DNA of 64,000 nucleotides from Candidatus Uhrbacteria bacterium (GCA_018499965.2 JAHBAS020000006.1:1-64000), one strand, 5' to 3'. Counted from the stretch's first letter, positions 1 through 10,329 are shown. Numbers and translations are program-made. The notes: generated by a model not told the origin, from the sequence alone.

Positions 1-96
1 AGGTCCAAAAGGATCTTGCGGTTTCGGTTGTCGTAAAGTCTCTCGCCCTTGAAAAGGCCATTCGTGATGCATAACGGTTTCTCCTTGTGATCACGA

Positions 97-127
97 ATGG
101 CCTCTTCAACCGAAGAGGTTTTTTCTT
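97..127 (+). terminator. intrinsic terminator
   Basis: cctcttc-aacc-gaagagg followed by a T-run. Confidence 0.7.
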
Positions 128-399
128 TCTTAACGGACCTTCTTAAACGTAAGATCAAGTAACAACGGACGATATTCGTCCTCAACATCGTGGGAGTGTG
201 CATGGCAACCATGAATCATGAATGTCAGCGTGGCGAGAATACGAACGAGGCTTGTTGTGGCTCATGCGAAACCGATCATCAAGGGTTTTCGCATGAGGTG
301 TGCAGCGATCTTCATCTGCAGGACTCGGCGATCTATGTTCCGGGAGAGGGAAGCGGCGCATTTATTCCACATCCGGATTCGCTCGTAGGAGGATAGGAA

Positions 400-597
400 A
401 TGGCCTCACGTGTAACAGAGGGAGATCTTTGGAGGAATATTGTCGCGTCTGGAATTGATTGGGAGGATGTGAAAGGCCGTGAAGCAGCGCTGGATGTATC
501 GAATGCAAGACTTATCGCTATGGTGAATAGTGGTTTGACGCCAGAGGCTGTTTGTCAGTACCTCGATCGATCTTCTTCTTCGGTCGTTCCGTCTTGA
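400..597 (+). CDS. small hypothetical protein
   Basis: 65 aa ORF preceded by ggaggatagga (SD). Confidence 0.5.
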   Translation: MASRVTEGDLWRNIVASGIDWEDVKGREAALDVSNARLIAMVNSGLTPEAVCQYLDRSSSSVVPS

Positions 598-1002
598 TTG
601 TGTGAGTTCGTTCGTCGCTCGGCGAACGTGAGGTGCTTTGGGAACTCCTGAGGCACCTCTTCTATTTTCAAGCATCTCGTCCACATCTCTTGCCTGTTGA
701 CGAGTTTTTTCAATCAAGACAAACTTGAAGAGTCCGGTGGAATTCATTCCAGTCTGAATGAGGTTTCGAGCTAACTTCTACTATGGAGGCCATGACGTGC
801 GAAACCGTGGTTTTGCACCGATAACCTCGCGGCGTTCAATTCATCCCTCTTGTTCAAGCGGATTTCTGCCTGATCGGAAGGACGGACGCATGTGCCCAAC
901 TATCACATAGTCGAAAACCTCATCGACGTTCCCTGGTCAAACAGGGAGCCGGACATCTGAGAACCTCCAGTTTATCTGGGGGTTTTTAGATAGAAGGGCA
1001 CA

Positions 1003-1035
1003 AAAAACTCCCCAGTGAATCGGGGAGTTTTTCAA
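1003..1035. terminator. bidirectional intrinsic terminator downstream of HU gene
   Basis: aaaaaactcccc-agtgaatc-ggggagttttt. Confidence 0.75.
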
Positions 1036-1049
1036 AACCGTTTTGCTGT

Positions 1050-1331
1050 TTAGAGCACGGCGTCCTTTGCTGCCTTTGCAACGCGGAACTTGACCACGGT
1101 CTTTGCTGGGATCTTGATGGTTTCACCCGTGGCTGGATTGCGGCCCATGCGCTCCTTGCGGTGTACTTTGACGAGCTTGCCGATGCCTGGGAATACGAAT
1201 TCACCGCTCTTCTTCACCTGTACGTACGCCATGTCTGCAAGCGTATCCATCACGCTCACAACCTGCTTCTTGGCGAGCCCGGTCTTTTCGGCGAGCATCT
1301 GCATGATCTGAGATTTTGTAAGTTTTGCCAT
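1050..1331 (-). CDS. HU/IHF family DNA-binding protein
   Basis: MAKLTKSQIMQMLAEKTGLAKKQV...GRNPATGETIKIPAKTVVKFRVAKAAKDAV; RNPATG motif; start moved from the ORF-track start to MAKLTK. Confidence 0.95.
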   Translation of the reverse strand: MAKLTKSQIMQMLAEKTGLAKKQVVSVMDTLADMAYVQVKKSGEFVFPGIGKLVKVHRKERMGRNPATGETIKIPAKTVVKFRVAKAAKDAVL

Positions 1332-1512
1332 ATAATATGAGGAAAACTGAATGATAATGAATGAATGACTAGTATTATGGGCCGTTTTTGAATATAGAGC
1401 AAGGAAAGATGGGGAAAACGCAGGGCTTTTTGAAAAAGATGTCAAGTTTTGTCAAAAGAAGAACGCCCACATCTTAACGGAAGGCGTGAGGCGCACTTCT
1501 TAAGATGGGGCG

Positions 1513-2337
1513 TTATACGGCGACGCGATAGGCGTCACATAATGTTCGATACGCGTCCTGCGAAGGGAGCTTGAGGTCTTTGACGACATCGATGTGCCAC
1601 TCATCGATAGCGAAACGAAGCATGGCGACGATACCGGGAGATCCTTGATCGAGTTGTAGCATGGCTACGAGCTCTCTGGCGAAGTGGATGTGCGCTGTCC
1701 GCTCGCCTTTGCCGAGATTGTTCGGATTCGGACAGATGTTCTGAGCCTCGTCTGGATAGGCTTCCGAAACGGATCGAATGAAGTAGCCACATCCGAGATT
1801 CGGCATCGCGACCCATGTCGACGTGAGTCGCTTGGCTTCTCGAACGTATGTACGCTTTCGAAGGTCGTGATATTCCGATTCGGTCAGTGAAATGCTGATA
1901 TCTTCGTATCGGAGATGCAGGTGCTGCAAGACATAGTCGATGATGATCACGCTATCAATGGTCCCTGAGCCGTTCCGAAGGCGTTTGAGTTGTTCTCGGG
2001 CTCTTGCAAGAGGAACGTGGTTCTCGATGAGTTGCAGCGCCCGTTCTGCGATAATGTCCCGTTCTCCGCTATCCGATACAGGGTGCTTCGAATGTTTTCC
2101 TCGCAAAACTTGTCGGTATCCGCTGGTAAGGTCCAGGTGTTGCGGCGGAATGCTGTATCGTTTTGTGATCGGCTCCGAGTTCGGATTCGATGGCGGTTCT
2201 GATCGAAGCGCTGTAAAAGTGGTGAGATTCCCATCATCGGGATCTTCTTGCGTCGCGTGCGTTGGTGGTGGTCGTCTTTGTGGTCGGACTCCTGTTAACG
2301 CTAACGTTGGCATGGCAGGCGGTGGCTTGCTTTTCAT
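1513..2337 (-). CDS. hypothetical protein
   Basis: Long ORF; start chosen at MKSKPPP because it has an SD (ggagg) upstream. Confidence 0.6.
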   Translation of the reverse strand: MKSKPPPAMPTLALTGVRPQRRPPPTHATQEDPDDGNLTTFTALRSEPPSNPNSEPITKRYSIPPQHLDLTSGYRQVLRGKHSKHPVSDSGERDIIAERALQLIENHVPLARAREQLKRLRNGSGTIDSVIIIDYVLQHLHLRYEDISISLTESEYHDLRKRTYVREAKRLTSTWVAMPNLGCGYFIRSVSEAYPDEAQNICPNPNNLGKGERTAHIHFARELVAMLQLDQGSPGIVAMLRFAIDEWHIDVVKDLKLPSQDAYRTLCDAYRVAV

Positions 2338-2478
2338 TGCTAGTCCTCCGTTTTTTTGCAGGCGTTTTTCTGTTATTGTGAATTCCCCCAGATGGTAAAC
2401 GGTGCCACGCGCGTTTTTATGCGTCAATGAATGGGATGCTCTCCACTGCGCTTCGTCTTCGTGCTAGCATAGAATAAT

Positions 2479-3393
2479 ATGGTGAAGTCATCAAAAAAAT
2501 CTCCAAAAAAGATCAGAACACAAAAAACGCCAGCACAGTTGGCGAAGCGAACGATTAGCGATGAAGGCGCACGGCGTGTGGCTTCGTGGAATGGCGCACA
2601 GAAAATGAAAGGGGATCGTCGGTACCATAAGTGGCTCCAGAATAAGCACACGGAACTTCCGTTAAACGATCGTTTGCAGGCTTTCACGGATGATCCGAAC
2701 TGGCGTATTTTTCGTATCATGGCGGAGTTTATCGACGGTTTTGAGTTTTTAGACAGCCTTCGCGCCGAGGTGACGATTTTTGGAAGCGCACGCGCGCAAA
2801 CCGATGATGAATATTACCAGCTTGCGAAAAATCTCGGATTCGCTCTTGGAAAAGAAGGATATACGATGGTCACGGGCGGAGGTCCGGGCATTATGGAAGC
2901 GGCCAACTGGGGAGCATATGAAGCGGGCGGGGAGAGCATCGGTCTCGACATCGAACTTCCGACCGAACAGCGACGAAACCAATTCGTGACACGCGCCGTT
3001 GGTTTTCATCACTTCTTCACGCGTAAAGTGATGCTTTCCGCTTCGGCACAGGCTTACGTGTTCTTCCCTGGCGGATTCGGTACGCTCGATGAAATGTCTG
3101 AAATGGTCACACTTATCCAAACGGGAAAAATTCCACGGAACGTTCCGGTGATTTTGTTCGGGAAGGATTTTTGGACGCCGTTTCTCGAATGGGCGCGTCA
3201 AGAAATGTTCCAGAAGGATCGGTATATTTCCGAAAAAGATCTCGACATTCTCCAGCTCGTCGATACGGTGGATCAGGCCATGAAGATCATTCGAAAAACC
3301 GCCGAACGTCCGTATGGATCGTTTGCCGCAAAGGGGAATCAGGCCCCGCTTCAAGAGCCTCGCAAGCGTCTTCATCGCGGAGCGCGTCGGTAA
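2479..3393 (+). CDS. LOG-family / TIGR00730-type Rossmann protein
   Basis: VTIFGSARA, GGGPGIMEAAN and PGGFGTLDEMSE motifs. Confidence 0.9.
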   Translation: MVKSSKKSPKKIRTQKTPAQLAKRTISDEGARRVASWNGAQKMKGDRRYHKWLQNKHTELPLNDRLQAFTDDPNWRIFRIMAEFIDGFEFLDSLRAEVTIFGSARAQTDDEYYQLAKNLGFALGKEGYTMVTGGGPGIMEAANWGAYEAGGESIGLDIELPTEQRRNQFVTRAVGFHHFFTRKVMLSASAQAYVFFPGGFGTLDEMSEMVTLIQTGKIPRNVPVILFGKDFWTPFLEWARQEMFQKDRYISEKDLDILQLVDTVDQAMKIIRKTAERPYGSFAAKGNQAPLQEPRKRLHRGARR

Positions 3394-3464
3394 ACGAGTT
3401 CGTAGGTTGAAATGCAACGTAACGAAGACGTTTTGAAATTGATACTTTTAGTAGACCTATCATT

Positions 3465-4610
3465 ATGAAAAACAAGACATCCGCCCAATCTATCGCATTG
3501 CATAAGAAATTGCGTGGGAAGATCGCGATCCAATCGAAGACGAGCGTCAAAACGATGCGCGATCTTTCGCTTGTGTATACGCCAGGCGTTGGTGCGGTTT
3601 CTTCTGCGATCGCTGCGAACCCTAAGCTTGCGGATCAGCTCACATGGCGTCGGAATGCGGTTGCAATCGTGTCTGACGGATCTGCCGTGCTTGGTCTCGG
3701 AAATATCGGTCCAGCAGCTGCGCTTCCGGTGATGGAAGGGAAGAGTGTGATCTTCAAGCAATTTACGGGGATCGATGCCGTACCGATCGTCCTTGCCACG
3801 CAGGATACCGAAGCGATCATCGCAACTGTCAAAGCGATCGCGCCGACGTTTGGCGCGATCCAGTTGGAGGATATCTCCGCTCCTCGCTGCTTTGAGATTG
3901 AAGACCGTTTGTCCGCGGAATTGGACATGCCGGTGATGCATGATGATCAGCACGGAACCGCGATCGTCGTTTTGGCGGGATTGATGAATGCTATCAAAGT
4001 CGTTGGAAAGAAAATGTCCTCGCTTCATATCGTCCTCTCTGGTGCGGGTGCGGCAGGAACCGCGATCGCAAAATTACTCATCGCCGCAGGCGCGGATGAT
4101 ATTACGGTTTGCGACAGTAAGGGGATTCTCGGCATGGATCGCAAGGATTTGAATCCAGAGAAGGTTGCGCTTCGCGCCATCACGAATCCCCGAGGTCTTT
4201 CTGGCCATCTCAAGGATGCGTTGAAAGATGCGGACGTTTTCGTTGGCATTTCTGCGCCAGGCATTCTCACGAAAGAGCTCGTGAAAACGATGGCGAAAAA
4301 ACCGATCGTTTTTGCGCTTGCAAATCCGACGCCGGAAATTCTTCCGGAAGAAGCGAAGAAAGCAGGTGTGGCCGTGATCGCAACCGGTCGCAGTGATTTT
4401 CCGAATCAGGTGAATAATGCGTTGTGTTATCCAGGTCTCTTCCGTGGGATGTTGGATAAAGGCGTGAAGAAAGTTGATACCGCTGCCAAGATTCGGGCCG
4501 CAAAAGCCATTGCCGGTTTCATCAAAAAACCAACCGCAGATCGCATCATCCCAACGATCTTCGATAAGGGATTGCATCAGGCTGTAGCGAAGAGCGTGAA
4601 GAAGGGGTGA
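3465..4610 (+). CDS. NAD(P)-dependent malic enzyme
   Basis: LVYTPGVGAVS, VSDGSAVLGLGNIGPAAALPVMEGK, DDQHGTAIVVLAGL, ATGRSDFPNQVNNALCYPGLFRG. Confidence 0.95.
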   Translation: MKNKTSAQSIALHKKLRGKIAIQSKTSVKTMRDLSLVYTPGVGAVSSAIAANPKLADQLTWRRNAVAIVSDGSAVLGLGNIGPAAALPVMEGKSVIFKQFTGIDAVPIVLATQDTEAIIATVKAIAPTFGAIQLEDISAPRCFEIEDRLSAELDMPVMHDDQHGTAIVVLAGLMNAIKVVGKKMSSLHIVLSGAGAAGTAIAKLLIAAGADDITVCDSKGILGMDRKDLNPEKVALRAITNPRGLSGHLKDALKDADVFVGISAPGILTKELVKTMAKKPIVFALANPTPEILPEEAKKAGVAVIATGRSDFPNQVNNALCYPGLFRGMLDKGVKKVDTAAKIRAAKAIAGFIKKPTADRIIPTIFDKGLHQAVAKSVKKG

Positions 4611-4624
4611 GGCGGTGGACTGAA

Positions 4625-4662
4625 ATAATACAACGATCGTTCTATCGTTGTATTATTTTTAG
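4625..4662 (+). terminator. intrinsic terminator after malic enzyme
   Basis: aataatacaacgat-cgttct-atcgttgtattatttttag. Confidence 0.8.
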
Positions 4663-4686
4663 CAACCTGTTGTTATACTTATTCGC

Positions 4687-5529
4687 ATGAAAGCGAGGTC
4701 GGCTATTTTTTCATCTCGATCAGCAAGAGGCTTTACGCTGATCGAGCTTCTTGTGGTCATTGCAATCATCGGATTGCTTGCGACGTTTGCCGTGGTTCAA
4801 CTTTCAGGTTCGCGAGATAAGGCTCGTCTTGCAAAGGGCGCGGGATTTAGTGGGCAGGCGCTTCGGGCGCTTGGAGATGAAGTGGTTGCCCGTTGGGATT
4901 TTGATGAATGCACCGGAACGACGGTGACGGATTCGAGCGGGATGGGGAATAACGGATCACTTACAGCTGGTGTAGCATTTTCAACAAACACACCGAACAA
5001 CCAAGGTTGTTCATTGAGTTTTAATGGTTCAGGAAGCGTAACGTTCGCCGCGCCTCCTACGGCAGCGACGACGAATGTGACGATAACGGCCTGGGTCTAT
5101 CTCTCATCCGTTTCTTTGCGGGGAGCGTTTGTTCATAACGGAAGTCTTGTTGGCGGAGGTGATGGATTCGCTCTTGGCGTCGGTGGAACGAATTTTGATA
5201 CGTACGGAAATCATCTAATCCTTTTGGGTGATGCTGTCGCGTGGCGCGATAGCGGGGCGAATATTGGTATTGGTTGGCATCACGTTGCGATTACGAAGGA
5301 TGCTTCAACGTGGCAATTCTACCTTGATGGTTCTATCGTCGGAGCGAAGGCTTCCCTTACGCCTCTCGTTCCAACGGGCGGCGCTGCGCTGGGTATGGAT
5401 ACGGCGACGTACCCCCGGAACTTCACAGGAAATTTGGATGACGTCCGTATCTACAATCGAACGCTACTCTCTAAAGATATTCATCAGATGTACGTTCAGG
5501 GTCTGTCGCAGCACGTGGCAACAAGATAG
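4687..5529 (+). CDS. type IV pilin-like protein fused to LamG/ConA-like domain
   Basis: RGFTLIELLVVIAIIGLLATFAVVQL prepilin motif, then LamG-like WDFDE...LSFNGSGSVTF...WHHVAITKDASTWQFYLDG...GNLDDVRIYNRTLL. Confidence 0.9.
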   Translation: MKARSAIFSSRSARGFTLIELLVVIAIIGLLATFAVVQLSGSRDKARLAKGAGFSGQALRALGDEVVARWDFDECTGTTVTDSSGMGNNGSLTAGVAFSTNTPNNQGCSLSFNGSGSVTFAAPPTAATTNVTITAWVYLSSVSLRGAFVHNGSLVGGGDGFALGVGGTNFDTYGNHLILLGDAVAWRDSGANIGIGWHHVAITKDASTWQFYLDGSIVGAKASLTPLVPTGGAALGMDTATYPRNFTGNLDDVRIYNRTLLSKDIHQMYVQGLSQHVATR

Positions 5530-5587
5530 GTGAATCGATGCGTGCTGTCCTTTTGTCTTCAAAGATCCTTTTGATCAATTCAGCCAA

Positions 5588-5630
5588 CGAAAAAACGCGC
5601 AGCCGGAGTGTGGGCTTGCGCGTTTTTCGA
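5588..5630 (+). terminator. intrinsic terminator
   Basis: aaaaacgcgcagc...gcttgcgcgttttt. Confidence 0.6.
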
Positions 5631-5770
5631 TAAGATGAAAAGGAAGAAGTGAGTAGTCTACCCGTTCGCTCGCCGACGAAGGTATATCGTCCATGCGACA
5701 ACGGCGACGATGACGATGATGGCGATTGTGGCGATGATGCCGCGGGTCGGATCAATATGCAGGGTGATCG

Positions 5771-6421
5771 TCATAATACGTCTTTCGATGTTTCACTGAG
5801 TGTGTTCGCTGTAGCCTGTTCCCGGAGGAGCTGTTTCTGCATCTCATACGCAGAGCGTTGAAATTCACGAAGCATAGATTCTCCGTGTTCTGCGACGAGC
5901 TTTTGAATCAACTCAAGCATTTCTTGCGTCGTTCGTTTGGGGGCGTGACTTTCCGTCCTTTCCTCAAGCCAGACCAGATACTCCGCAAGACGTTCGGCTT
6001 GCAATGCAAAGATGGACGTGTGACGAAGCTCCTCAAATGGCAGTACGGCAGCGCGTTCCTCTAATGCTTTTCGATGTCGCTTCTCTCTGCGCTTATACAT
6101 CCAGTAGAGGATGTGTCCGATAATCGGCAATCTCCTCCATTGAATGGAGATCATCCAATCAACGATGATTCCCAAGGGCTTTGGCCAGACGACAGTGATG
6201 GTCAGGATCGCGAAGAGCAAGGCCGTTATCGTTGCTGCGAGCGGAGATGGTCCTCGTGTACGAGCCAAGATAGTGGTATCGATGCACATACAGACATAGG
6301 CAATCGCCAGGATAATGCGCTTGGCAAGATCATGCCTTCTCTCGGGAAGAAATCTCGTATTGATAAAGAGTCCTATCAGGATTATAGCTACAGCAAGGAT
6401 GATTGGTAATCGATATGGCAT
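5771..6421 (-). CDS. hypothetical membrane protein
   Basis: Start at MPYRLPIILAV with AAAGGA upstream; several hydrophobic segments then charged C-terminus. Confidence 0.6.
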   Translation of the reverse strand: MPYRLPIILAVAIILIGLFINTRFLPERRHDLAKRIILAIAYVCMCIDTTILARTRGPSPLAATITALLFAILTITVVWPKPLGIIVDWMISIQWRRLPIIGHILYWMYKRREKRHRKALEERAAVLPFEELRHTSIFALQAERLAEYLVWLEERTESHAPKRTTQEMLELIQKLVAEHGESMLREFQRSAYEMQKQLLREQATANTLSETSKDVL

Positions 6422-6473
6422 TGTTCGGTCCTTTTTTGTAATCCGATACTCTGCGCTAGCGCTTGCGCATTCT

Positions 6474-6764
6474 TTATCCCTTTCTCCTTTTGACAAAGTC
6501 TCTTTCTTCCGCCGCATGCGCTTGCATGCGTCGCCGGAGAAGGTCTGCGCGATACATGGATTCTTGGTTTGAATCCATGTTCATGATCGCGCCAAGATCC
6601 AGATCTAGCGAACGGTGCTGTTCGTCCTTTCGAAGCCAGCATCGATACCACCAGAAGAGGAGATGTTGGTTCCAAATCCACCTCCAGATTTTTCTCCACC
6701 AAGCTCGTGTGACGTTTTCGGCTTGAGGTTCATTGGTAGAAGATGCGAACAATAGAAAACCCAT
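6474..6764 (-). CDS. small hypothetical Trp-rich membrane-associated protein
   Basis: ORF from MGFLLFASST; WWRKIWRWIWNQHLLFWWYRCW; the upstream part of the track ORF is repeat DNA. Confidence 0.4.
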   Translation of the reverse strand: MGFLLFASSTNEPQAENVTRAWWRKIWRWIWNQHLLFWWYRCWLRKDEQHRSLDLDLGAIMNMDSNQESMYRADLLRRRMQAHAAEERDFVKRRKG

Positions 6765-6843
6765 GAGGGAATCCTCCGTGTTGAATGTTGAAGGTCCGTG
6801 AATACCTGTGATCATGAAATCAGAAAACAAGCGGAGCGTCAAA

Positions 6844-6984
6844 AGTGGGGAGAGGGTAGTGGGGAGAGGGAGTGAATGAGTTCCTCTCCCCACTACCCAC
6901 TACCCTCTACCCCAAACAAAAACTCCCCCGTTTCCGAGAGAGCTTTTTGCTGAGAGGGCGAGTCCGCCTAGGCGGAGTCCCTAC
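6844..6984 (-). repeat. intergenic terminator-cassette repeat, copy 1 (inverted relative to copies 2 and 3)
   Basis: Reverse complement matches 12930-13066: gtaggg...ctaggcggactcgccctc-cagcaa-aaa-ctctctcggaaacg-gggagtttttgttt plus gtggggagagg/cctctccccac. Confidence 0.85.
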
Positions 6985-7193
6985 TTCTTTACGACGGCCT
7001 TCTTCGTTGTCGTTGGAACGAGACCCTTTTTCTTCAACGTCTTAAGGGTTCGTGCGGCGATACGAAACTTCTTGCCATCGATGCGGATGGTTTGAAGGTT
7101 GATTCCTTGACGGCGAAGGGATCGCACGTTGGAGTGGCTGCGGGAGCGGGAAGCTTTTGGACCGCGGCCGGTGATGGCGCAAACTCGGGACAT
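6981..7193 (-). CDS. rpmB: 50S ribosomal protein L28
   Basis: MSRVCAITGRGPKASRSRSHSNVRSLRRQGINLQTIRIDGKKFRIAARTLKTLKKKG. Confidence 0.92.
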   Translation of the reverse strand: MSRVCAITGRGPKASRSRSHSNVRSLRRQGINLQTIRIDGKKFRIAARTLKTLKKKGLVPTTTKKAVVKK

Positions 7194-7326
7194 ATAATAG
7201 GTTGGGGGATGATGTAGGCGATCAGTGCAGGCCAAGGCCTACAGGGATATACAGACCGAGCCTGTCTTCCGCGTTGTCGCTCTAGTGCGGGGATGGTACG
7301 CTCCTTTAGCAATTTTTGCAAGAGGT

Positions 7327-7971
7327 ATGTTACTCCAGCTTCTCTTTTCCGATCCCATGCTCTTCGCGGCTGTCCTGCTTGCGATCATTGTCGCACTTAC
7401 GGTCCATGAATATTCCCATGCCGTAACCGCCTATGTATTAGGTGATCCTACGGCAGAACGTATGGGGCGTCTATCCTTGAATCCGCTTACGCATCTTGAT
7501 CCGGTCGGATTCATCATGATGCTGATCGTGGGTTTTGGGTATGCGAAGCCGGTTCCATACAATCCGCATAATTTACGCAATCTTCGTCGAGATCCGGTTT
7601 TAGTAGGACTGGCCGGACCATTCTCTAACCTTCTTTTGGCTACGATCGGCGCATACGCGGCCCTTTTCTTTGAACGAACGCTTGGAAATTCCAATCTCTT
7701 GGTACAGTTTTTGGTTTTTTTGGCTTATATTAACGTAAATCTTGCGGTTTTTAACCTTCTTCCCATTCCTCCCTTGGATGGATCGAGCGTGTTGCTTGCT
7801 TGGCTTCATGGTCCAAAATGGGCGCATGCCAGGGCGGTCCTCGTGCAGCAGGGCCCGATGATTCTCATTGCTGCGATCATCATTGATTCCGTGAGCGGCC
7901 TTGGATTTTTCTCCCGAATCTTTACCTTTTTCGGAAACGCCTTCTTTGCGTTGATCGGCATCTCCCTATGA
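7327..7971 (+). CDS. site-2 protease family (M50) membrane metalloprotease
   Basis: HEYSHAVTAYVLGDPTAERMGRLSLNPLTHLDPVG; NLLPIPPLDGS. Confidence 0.93.
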   Translation: MLLQLLFSDPMLFAAVLLAIIVALTVHEYSHAVTAYVLGDPTAERMGRLSLNPLTHLDPVGFIMMLIVGFGYAKPVPYNPHNLRNLRRDPVLVGLAGPFSNLLLATIGAYAALFFERTLGNSNLLVQFLVFLAYINVNLAVFNLLPIPPLDGSSVLLAWLHGPKWAHARAVLVQQGPMILIAAIIIDSVSGLGFFSRIFTFFGNAFFALIGISL

Positions 7972-9329
7972 TCGTCTCTTCCTCTTCGCGGTCAGATATC
8001 TTCGCAAAGCCATGGCAGGGATTTCGTTCGTGGTTCGTGAGCTCTCTCGCGTGTATCGCTATTTTTGAATTTCTCGCGCTTTTTGCCTGGAAAGTCGAAA
8101 GTGAGCGGGTGATTGATCTTACGATTGGAATGATCGGTATTCCGGCTGGGGCTTTTGCTATTATCGTGTGTATTGCCATGCTTTGGGCGGGTTTCGGCTC
8201 TGTTTCGCTCGGAAACGCCCTTGCATTCGTTACGCGTTTTTTGCCGATTGCTTGGGCAATTCCACTTTTTGACATCATTCGGACGTACGGAAACGGCGTG
8301 GTCCTCGGTCCGCCAAAGCTCAACGGGCTTTCCTATGTCTATGCGAGCCTGACCGGCGGAGTGTTGCCGATAACCTCTGGTATTCCTATTGGGATGCGTT
8401 TGGGGATGTTTTTGGGCGCTTGCGGGGTCGGCATCGTCGCCTGGCAGGTTTCACGTCGATGGTGGAAGGGGATTGTTTCCGGCTTGATCGTGAGTGCGGT
8501 TTTTATCTCGCTGATCAGCTCATTCTCATTTTTGGCGATTTCTCGATCGCCGTTCTCCGTAGAAAGCTGGACGGCGAAGTCCGTTGAAATCACGCGTCGC
8601 GCGACCATGGTATTGAGCCAGGGGTATTGGTGGAACAGTGCGTATGATCGTTTTCCAAGCGCGGTTGATGGGCAAACGGATGTCGCAATCAGGTTGGCAG
8701 CGGCCGGTTCCGCCGTTTTTATCCTCGGATTCGTGCTTTTACTGGCTTTTTTTCTGTTTCAAAAGGCGCGATGGCGAATGTTTAAGCGCTTCTTCATTAC
8801 CCTGCCTGCGGCGGAGATGTTGGTTGCGTTGGGTTTGGGTGCAGGATGCGCCTGGTCGGTCCTATCTCGGCAAACCAAAGGATGGACGTTTTTTATCGCC
8901 TCTGCCGTCGCGGTTCTTATTGTGCTTGCGCTTCGTGTCTCGTCTGCGCTAAGGTCTGATCTTGCTACTTCGATAGAACAAGGTGAGGATTCGCGAAGAG
9001 GGGATCTCGGAGTAGAGTCTGCCCGATCTATAGCGTCTGGAGCTGAATGGTATGCGGTGGCTGGGGCATGGGTACTCGGTTGGCCGATCGTTATCTCCGT
9101 TATCGTTGCGCTTGCGGCTTCTGCGCTCAGTCGAGACCGGAATTGGATCGCATGGCCTGTATTTAAGCCTGTTTCCAATGCTATTGGGCTTTCGGCTCTT
9201 GCAGCAATCGGCTTTTTTTTCCTTTCGCAAAAGGCGGTTATGAGCACGGGTCTTCTCGCGGCGATTCTCGCGGCATTCCTCTTTTCCTGCGCGATGTCTT
9301 GGGTCTGGCAGAAGATCGCCGTGAAGTGA
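7968..9329 (+). CDS. hypothetical polytopic membrane protein
   Basis: 453 aa ORF with many hydrophobic segments; overlaps the end of the M50 gene by 4 nt. Confidence 0.7.
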   Translation: MIVSSSSRSDIFAKPWQGFRSWFVSSLACIAIFEFLALFAWKVESERVIDLTIGMIGIPAGAFAIIVCIAMLWAGFGSVSLGNALAFVTRFLPIAWAIPLFDIIRTYGNGVVLGPPKLNGLSYVYASLTGGVLPITSGIPIGMRLGMFLGACGVGIVAWQVSRRWWKGIVSGLIVSAVFISLISSFSFLAISRSPFSVESWTAKSVEITRRATMVLSQGYWWNSAYDRFPSAVDGQTDVAIRLAAAGSAVFILGFVLLLAFFLFQKARWRMFKRFFITLPAAEMLVALGLGAGCAWSVLSRQTKGWTFFIASAVAVLIVLALRVSSALRSDLATSIEQGEDSRRGDLGVESARSIASGAEWYAVAGAWVLGWPIVISVIVALAASALSRDRNWIAWPVFKPVSNAIGLSALAAIGFFFLSQKAVMSTGLLAAILAAFLFSCAMSWVWQKIAVK

Positions 9330-9342
9330 GTTGTTTGTGCTC

Positions 9343-9372
9343 TTGACGATTTACCTTGTTCGCTGGTATAGT
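9343..9372 (+). promoter_or_regulatory. sigma70-type promoter for the str operon
   Basis: TTGACG-18 nt-TATAGT upstream of rpsL. Confidence 0.7.
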
Positions 9373-9418
9373 TCCGCCGCTAATTTCGGCCATCAAGGCC
9401 TCTCCATTTAAGGAATTC

Positions 9419-9847
9419 ATGCCTACTGTCAACCAGTTACTGCGGAAGAGCCGCACACAGACCCGGGTCAAATCAAAGAGCCCGGCTCTTCAGTATACCC
9501 TCGACACCATTCATCGTCATCGAACGGACCTCCGTCGCGGATCTTCGTTTAAGCGTGGCGTATGTACAAAGGTGAAGACCGTCACCCCAAAGAAGCCGAA
9601 CTCGGCTCTCCGAAAGGTTGCTCGTGTCCGCCTTTCCAACGGTGAAGAAGTCACGGCATACATTCCAGGAGAGGGTCATAACCTTCAGGAGCACTCCATC
9701 GTCCTCATTCGAGGCGGTCGCGTGAAAGACCTTCCTGGTGTCCGTTATCACATCGTTCGAGGTGTCTTTGATACCCAGGGCGTTGATAGTCGCCGCCGCG
9801 GTCGTTCCCTTTACGGAACGAAGCGTCCTAAGGTGAAGGCATCGTAA
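9419..9847 (+). CDS. rpsL: 30S ribosomal protein S12
   Basis: [12 protein letters not shown]...[56 protein letters not shown]. Confidence 0.98.
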   Translation: MPTVNQLLRKSRTQTRVKSKSPALQYTLDTIHRHRTDLRRGSSFKRGVCTKVKTVTPKKPNSALRKVARVRLSNGEEVTAYIPGEGHNLQEHSIVLIRGGRVKDLPGVRYHIVRGVFDTQGVDSRRRGRSLYGTKRPKVKAS

Positions 9848-9861
9848 TGCATTGAAATGGT

Positions 9862-10329
9862 ATGCGAGGAAAACAAGCCCCAAAACGATATATTAACCCA
9901 GACCCAAAGCACGCTCGAGTAGACGTCGCGAAGTTTGTGAACTACGTCATGGAGAGCGGAAAGAAGGCGACGGCACAGCGTGTTGTGTACGGAGCATTCG
10001 ATATCATTGCTGAAAAGACCAAGAAGGATCCAATGGAAGTCTTTGATGCAGCCATGAAGAACGTGAGCCCACTCTTGGAAGTCAAATCCAAGCGCGTTGG
10101 TGGCGCCAACTACCAGATCCCAATGCAGGTTCGTGCAGAACGCCGCGTGCAGCTCGCGTATCGCTGGATGCTTGCCGCTGCTCGCGCGACCAAGGGAAAG
10201 CCAATGGCGCAGCGCCTTGCTCAGGAGATCATTTCAGCAGCCGAAGGTGTTGGAGAGGCTGTCAAGAAGAAGCAGGATGTACAGCGCATGGCAGAAGCCA
10301 ACCGCGCCTTCGCGCACTTTGCGCGCTAA
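9862..10329 (+). CDS. rpsG: 30S ribosomal protein S7
   Basis: MRGKQAPKRYINPDPKH...; GGANYQIPMQVRAERRVQLAYRWML. Confidence 0.97.
   Translation: MRGKQAPKRYINPDPKHARVDVAKFVNYVMESGKKATAQRVVYGAFDIIAEKTKKDPMEVFDAAMKNVSPLLEVKSKRVGGANYQIPMQVRAERRVQLAYRWMLAAARATKGKPMAQRLAQEIISAAEGVGEAVKKKQDVQRMAEANRAFAHFAR

Noticed and set aside
6474-6893. Full 139-aa ORF start MGRGTHSLP...
   Set aside because: The first ~40 residues derive from repeat DNA also seen in the spurious ORF 12820-13047; start moved to 6764.
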